In this document: positions 59,421 to 64,000 of the stretch, piece after piece
Position numbering within the stretch: position 1 is the stretch's first letter
How the letters are laid out: each line of letters starts with the position of its first letter
NCBI GenBank assembly: GCA_003996215.1
Contig: QJPP01005278.1
Location: forward strand, 1-64,000
Source of the DNA: Jaltomata sinuosa
Lineage: Eukaryota; Streptophyta; Magnoliopsida; Solanales; Solanaceae
DNA length: 64,000 nucleotides
Direction of reading: 5' to 3'
Notes under the pieces: model-generated
What the model was told of the DNA's origin: nothing
The model's database searches: none
Seen by the model: only the letters and a program-made list of their open reading frames with translations
Program-made: the position numbers and the translations under genes

Positions 59421-60240
59421 TTCAAGCTAAGAAGTTGATTTCTCGTAGGTGTTTAGATTATCTAGCATATGTCTGAGATGCTAGTGCTGCTCTTCTTCCA
59501 CTGAGTCAGCTCTTGTGGTTAAAGATTTTCTATATGTGTTCCCTACTGATCTACCAAGCCTTCCACCCAAGAGAGATATCGACTTTGCTATTGAGTTAGA
59601 TCTAGGCACCAGGCCCATTTCCACTTCTCTTTACCTATGGCTCCAGTTGAGTTGAGGGAGCTTTAGGAGTACCTCTAGGACTTGTTAGCTAAGGGTTTCA
59701 TCAGGCCGAGTGTATAACCTTGGGGTGCTCCTGTTCTATTTGTGAAGAAGAAGGATAGGTCTATGCAGATGTGTATTGATTATCAGCAACTCAATAGGGT
59801 GACTTTGAGGAATTGGTATCCGATATCACGCATAAATGATTTGTTTGATCAACTTCAGGGTTCGACCGTGTTTTCAAAGATAGATTTGAGGTCAGGCTAC
59901 CACCAGTTGAGGGTTAGGGCAGTGAACATCCCTAACACAGCATTCAGGACACGTTATGGCCATTATGAGTTTCTGGTGATGTCTTTTTGATTAGCTATTG
60001 CCCGCATAACTTTTATGAACTTGATGCATAGGGTGCTTGGCCTGTATTTTAATGCATTTGTGATAGTTTTCATAGATGATGTCTTGGTATACTCGCAGAG
60101 TAGAGATGAGCATGAGCAGCACTTGAGGATTATACTCCAGACTTTGAGAGGCCATTGGCTTTATGCCAAGTTCTCCAAGTGTGAGTTTTGGCTTGAGTCA
60201 ATTGCATTCCTATGACACGTGGTGTCTAAGGATGAGATTA
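59421..60240 (+). pseudogene. E7 reverse transcriptase, decayed
   Basis: Linker sequence (LPPKRDIDF-like) leads in with frameshifts. The 59742-59990 frame has MCIDYQQLNRVT, then STVFSKIDLRSGYHQLR with the motif A Asp. A Gly codon turned TGA at 59988-59990 breaks it. The 60015-60215 frame has VIVFIDDVLVYS (motif C, both Asp), then LYAKFSKCEFWLESIAFL. All these pieces share one reading frame, so only point stops separate them. Confidence 0.9.
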
Positions 60241-60830
60241 GAGTGGACCCGGGGAAGATTTTAGTTGTTCGTGATTGGCTGAGACCTACGACCCCTACCA
60301 AGGTTCATAACTTTATTGGGTTAGCAGGGTACTACATGAGGTTTATCAAGGGGTTTTCTTCCACAAAAGCACCTTTGACTATGCTGATTAGGAAGGATGT
60401 CCCATTTCAGTGGTGGGATCAGTGCGAGGATAGCTTTTAGAGGCTTAAGGCCTTGTTGACTTCAACCCCTGTGTTGACTTTGCCAATTAAGGGTCAAAGT
60501 TTTTCGGTATATTATGATGCTTCAGGGGTTGGTCTTAGTTGTGTATTAATGCAGCAGGGTCATGTGATAGCATATGCCTCGAGAAAGCTGAAGGTTTACA
60601 AGCACAACTACCCCACTCATGACTTGGAGATGGCGGCAGTAGTTTTTGTGCTCAAGATCTAGAGGCATTACATATATGGGGTTCACTACGAGATATTCAC
60701 CGATCACCATAGTCTTCAGTATGTTATGAGCTAGAGAGAGGTGAACTCGAGGCAGAGGAGATGGATCGAGCTACTAAAGGACTATGACTTTACTATTTTG
60801 TATCATCCGAAAAGGTAAATATGGTAGCGG
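60241..60830 (+). pseudogene. E7 RNase H, decayed
   Basis: After the thumb (LVVRDWLRPTTPTKVHNFIGLAGYY) the domain reads VYYDASGVGLSCVLMQQG with its first Asp, THDLEMAAVVF with the Glu, and IFTDHHSLQYV with the next Asp. SRQRRWIELLKDYDFTILYHP ends it. A one-base loss near 60808-60815 moves the following part to another frame. Confidence 0.87.
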
Positions 60831-62000
60831 ATGCCTTGAGTCAGAAGGCAGTAAGTTTGGGTAGCCTAGCTTCACTTTCTATATCCAAGCGATCGTTGGC
60901 CTTGGACATCCAGTCCTTGGCTAACCGTTTGTTTAAGATTGACTCTTCAAATCCTAATAGAGTTCTCGCCAGTGTTGAGGTTCCGTCTACCATAGTTGAT
61001 CAAATTTTGAGCCTCAGTTTGAGGATTAGAGATTGTGTGACCTTCGTGATTAGGTAGTTTGGGGTAAGTCCAGCTGGACTACTTAGGGTTATGATTGTAT
61101 TCTTAAGTTTGATAGTCATCTTTGTGTTTCGAGGTTTGGGGATTTGATTCAGTTGATACTCTATGAGGCACATTGTTCTAGATATTCCATCTATCCTGGC
61201 ACAGCCAAGATGTACAGCGATATGAGACAGTTTTACTGGTGGAGCGGTATGAAGCATGACATAGAAAAATTTGTATCTCTGTGCTTGAACTGTCAACAGG
61301 TGAAGTTCGAGCACATGAGACCTGGTGGTTTGATGCAGCGACTTCCCATTCCTGAGTGGAAGTGGAAAGGGATTACTATGGACTTTGTAGTAGGATTGCC
61401 ACATACTTCTAGGGGTTTTGACTTTATTTGGGTGATTGTGGACCGGATGACTAAGTCAGTGCACTTCTTGCCAGTTAAGACTACGTACAATGTAGAGAGG
61501 TTAGCTCAAATTTACATTCGTGAGGTTGTTCAGTTGCATGGGGTCCCAGCTTCTATCATTTCAGACCATGACACTCCGTTCACCTCTCAGTTCTGGAGGA
61601 CTATTCAGTGAGATTTGGGTACGGAGGTTCAATTAAGTACTGCATTCCACTCTCAGATAGATGGCTAGTCTGAGAGGACTATTCAAGTCATGGAGGACAT
61701 GCTTAGGGCCTGTGTTCTTGGCTTTGGAGGTTTTTGGGATCATTTTGTGCCTTTGGCCGAGTTGGCTTATAATAATAGTTTTCATTCGAGCATTGGCATA
61801 GCACCTTTTGAGGCGTTGTATGGTAGGCATTGCAGATAGCTAGTTTGTTGGTTTGATGGTTTAGAGTATAGGCCACAAAGTACAGATTTACTTTGAGACT
61901 CCTTAAACTGAGTTCGAGTGATTCAGGATAGGCTTTGAGCAGCTCAGAGTAGGCAGAAGAGCTACGCTCATCATATTCTTCATGCCTGGAGTTCAGTGTT
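60831..62000 (+). pseudogene. E7 integrase, decayed
   Basis: Spacer GSLASLSISKRSLALDIQSL is followed, in the 61144-61611 frame, by EAHCSRYSIYPG...CLNCQQVK, the zinc domain with its second His changed to Tyr. MDFVVGLP gives the first catalytic Asp and IISDHDTPFTS the second. SERTIQVMEDML keeps the catalytic Glu (after a stop that replaces Gln). A run of stops follows near 61835-62000. Confidence 0.9.
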
Positions 62001-62474
62001 GCTGATTTGGTGTTTCTCTGGGCATCGCCCATGAAGGGTGTGATGAGATTTTGTAGGCGAGGCAAGCTTACCCCTTGGTACATTGGGCCATTTGAGATTC
62101 TTCAGAGGGTTGGTGGTGTTGCTTACATGTTAGCTTTGCCTATGATATTTTTAGCTATGCAGCCGATTTTCCATGTATCAATATTATGGCGGTATATTCC
62201 AGATGAGTATCATGTGTTGCAGTGGGATACGGTTCAGTTGGATGAGAGCTTAGCTTTTGTTGAGGAGCAAGTAGCCATTTTGGCCAGAGATGTCAAGAGA
62301 TTGAGGTCTAGGGAGATTCCAATTGTTAAGGTTTAGTGGAGGCACCGTCCAATTAGGGAGTCTACTTGGGAGACCGAGAGAAATATGCGGGCTCATTATC
62401 CACAGTTGTTTGAGCCTTTAGGTACTTCATTGTCCTTGACTTTTGAGGACGAAAGTCCTTTTAGTAGTGGATGA
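62001..62474 (+). pseudogene. E7 integrase C-terminus, chromodomain and pol end
   Basis: SPMKGVMRFCRRGKLTPWYIGPFEILQRVG is the GPY/F-type domain. FVEEQVAILARDVKRLRSREIPIVKV and, after one stop, ESTWETERNMRAHYPQLF form the chromodomain. The frame then runs LTFEDESPFSSG and ends in TGA at 62472-62474, the last three bases before the LTR. The C-terminal codons therefore also form the polypurine tract. Confidence 0.9.
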
Positions 62475-64000
62475 TGTAATGACCCTTCCGGCTATTCACT
62501 TATTTATGATTTTCTTGTACTGTTAGAGCTTACATGTAGTGGCTCCAAGTCATTTATGGCTTGCTAGGACCGGTAGTTTGGTGCCCTGGCCGTTTGTTTG
62601 GTGGTTATGGACGTTTCCCTATTTTAGAGATGAGTCTTAAGAGTTGATTCGTTGAAATCATGTGATAGTGATTTGCGATCGTATGACCGCAACTAACCTT
62701 GTGAGAAGGTCGATCCTGATTCTAGGTGTCGTAATATTTTCGAGGATGGAGTGTCTCCATTTGATGTAAGTTTTTATTCAAGTGAGTTTGTGTCGTCAAT
62801 GGTCGTGCGAGGTTTGATGAATTTTGGTAGCTTCTAGTGGCCTTTTGTGGCATGTAGCTTATTTTCTGGGCTATTTTGCAGGTGTTTTAAAGTTATTTTC
62901 TGCAACTTGAATTTGGTAAAAAGTTTTATTTTTCTAAAAATGTTTTAAATATTTATGAAAAAATATTTTTGTTATGATATATTTGTGTATGTATTTATTT
63001 TATAAGCGTTTTATAATTTATTAATATTTTAAAAGAAAATATAGACTTAGTTATATTGAAAATTATTATTATAATATAGTAGGTTGTATTTAAAATGATT
63101 TTCTAATAATTATGATATATTCATAAGTTATATATATTTTACCATGAATCTATGTAATACCTGAATATATAAGTAATGGGATAAGATGAATTGATATTAT
63201 TGTAACACCTCAGGAACACATGTGACTTTTGCAAAAAATGTGTGATGACTAAGTGATTTAGGTATATAGCATTGATTAGTGGCATATATAAATTAATTAA
63301 TTAATTAATTAATTATAGTGGTGAAGTACATTTATTTTTTTTACTTTATGTATTTTATATATCTATTGACCAAACATTTCTCATTCAATTTTTGGCGAAC
63401 TCCAATTTCTTTAGTATTTGCATACGTACATACACCTTCATATATTTAGTCATAATTCCCAATTTTTATAAAGCACGTTAGAGGAGTTTTGGTAAAATTA
63501 TAATATTCGTGCAAAATTTGATTCTCGAAACAAAAGCAATTATCTACGTCAAGTTATTCAAGCCTAAATTTGAGTTTAATTTTATTTCGGAGCTTCTCGG
63601 AGCAGTTCGGGCTTGGACATCATCATTTTAGCAGCTTGTCATTGGACGACAGGTAGGTTACAGTTTAACTCTTTTAGACTTCGTATATATAAGATATAAC
63701 AGTACTAATTAGCATTCTTGGGTTGGGTTTATTAGCTTGGTACCCCAGAACTTGTCCGCTTCTTCATGTCCATCTTATTTTTGCTTCGTTGATTGTAGTA
63801 TTCGTTGTAGTTGACAGTATTACCCTTGTGGTCCTGTGTGGCCTTTTTTTGACTCTATACCATAAATGGTGGGTTATTTGGGAATGTCCGTGAGTCCTTG
63901 TCATTGATACCGTTATTATAGAGCAAGTTATGTCTATTGTAGAGTGATTGGAGCATGTGCAGGGCCGGTAGGTTGATTGTGAACCGTTGGGCTACTGCTT
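62475..64000 (+). repeat. E7 3' LTR, cut by window end; apparently mosaic
   Basis: Starts TGTAATGACCC. Bases up to about 62800 and from about 63600 on match the LTR of E2 read in reverse, including TAGGTTACAGT and TTAGCTTGGTACCCCAGA. The middle (62900-63590) does not: it is AT-rich, includes a stretch shared with E6 LTRs (62971-63005), an LTR-start-like TGTAACACCT at 63201 and an ATTA repeat. No gene is seen in it. Confidence 0.85.
63291..63315. repeat. (ATTA)n microsatellite
   Basis: Six or so uninterrupted AATT/ATTA units inside the AT-rich middle of the E7 LTR. Confidence 0.95.

Noticed and set aside
61000..61404. 134-residue minus-strand open frame
   Set aside because: Shadow of the E7 integrase on the opposite strand.

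Overview
The window is a block of nested transposable elements from a flowering-plant genome. I find no host gene, rRNA, tRNA or CRISPR array. Almost every base belongs to Ty3/gypsy LTR retrotransposons, mostly Tekay/Del-type chromoviruses with LTRs of about 2.2-4.4 kb. Style of the LTR termini (TGTAATGACC...GGGT[C/T]GTGACA), the initiator-Met-tRNA primer site TGGTATCAGAGC and the polyprotein motifs suggest a Solanaceae-type nuclear genome; that species-level guess is inference. All coding regions are broken by stops and frameshifts, so the elements look non-autonomous and many changes are C-to-T/G-to-A transitions.

Layout. 1-10965: element E1 (minus strand), with two long near-identical LTRs around a degenerate 3.3 kb interior. 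It interrupts the pol gene of plus-strand element A (integrase tail 10966-11395, 3' LTR 11457-14554), whose LTR carries an 850 bp hAT-type element one base from its end. Element A sits inside a LINE (L1) remnant (14555-15713). 15714-19389: a short-LTR, Galadriel-like chromovirus piece. 19390-21781: a plus-strand 5' LTR and leader (T). 21782-37941: minus-strand element E3, split by complete minus-strand element E2 (22732-35333). 37942-45906: the 3' end and LTR of an Athila/Tat-type element, split by composite insert E4 (40048-45263) with a perfect 5 bp target duplication. 45911-49465: plus-strand E5 gag-pol. 49466-57457: E6, a minus-strand large-LTR derivative with only 528 bp between its LTRs. 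57458-64000: plus-strand E7 gag-pol and the start of its 3' LTR.

How the parts work together: intact relatives of these elements would be transcribed from LTR promoters, primed by tRNA at the PBS, reverse transcribed, completed from a polypurine tract and integrated with a 5 bp target duplication. All of these cis sites are recognisable here. The most interesting signal is in the non-coding leaders: four elements carry a stem-loop 36-54 nt after the PBS, three with an 8-nt loop holding a self-complementary or nearly self-complementary core, resembling a retroviral kissing-loop dimer site. Other notable signals are short hairpins repeated in tandem within LTRs, a palindromic GC island just upstream of a TATA box, a fold-back templated insertion inside E2 pol, and the odd E4 insert, whose one LTR is inverted relative to its pol.
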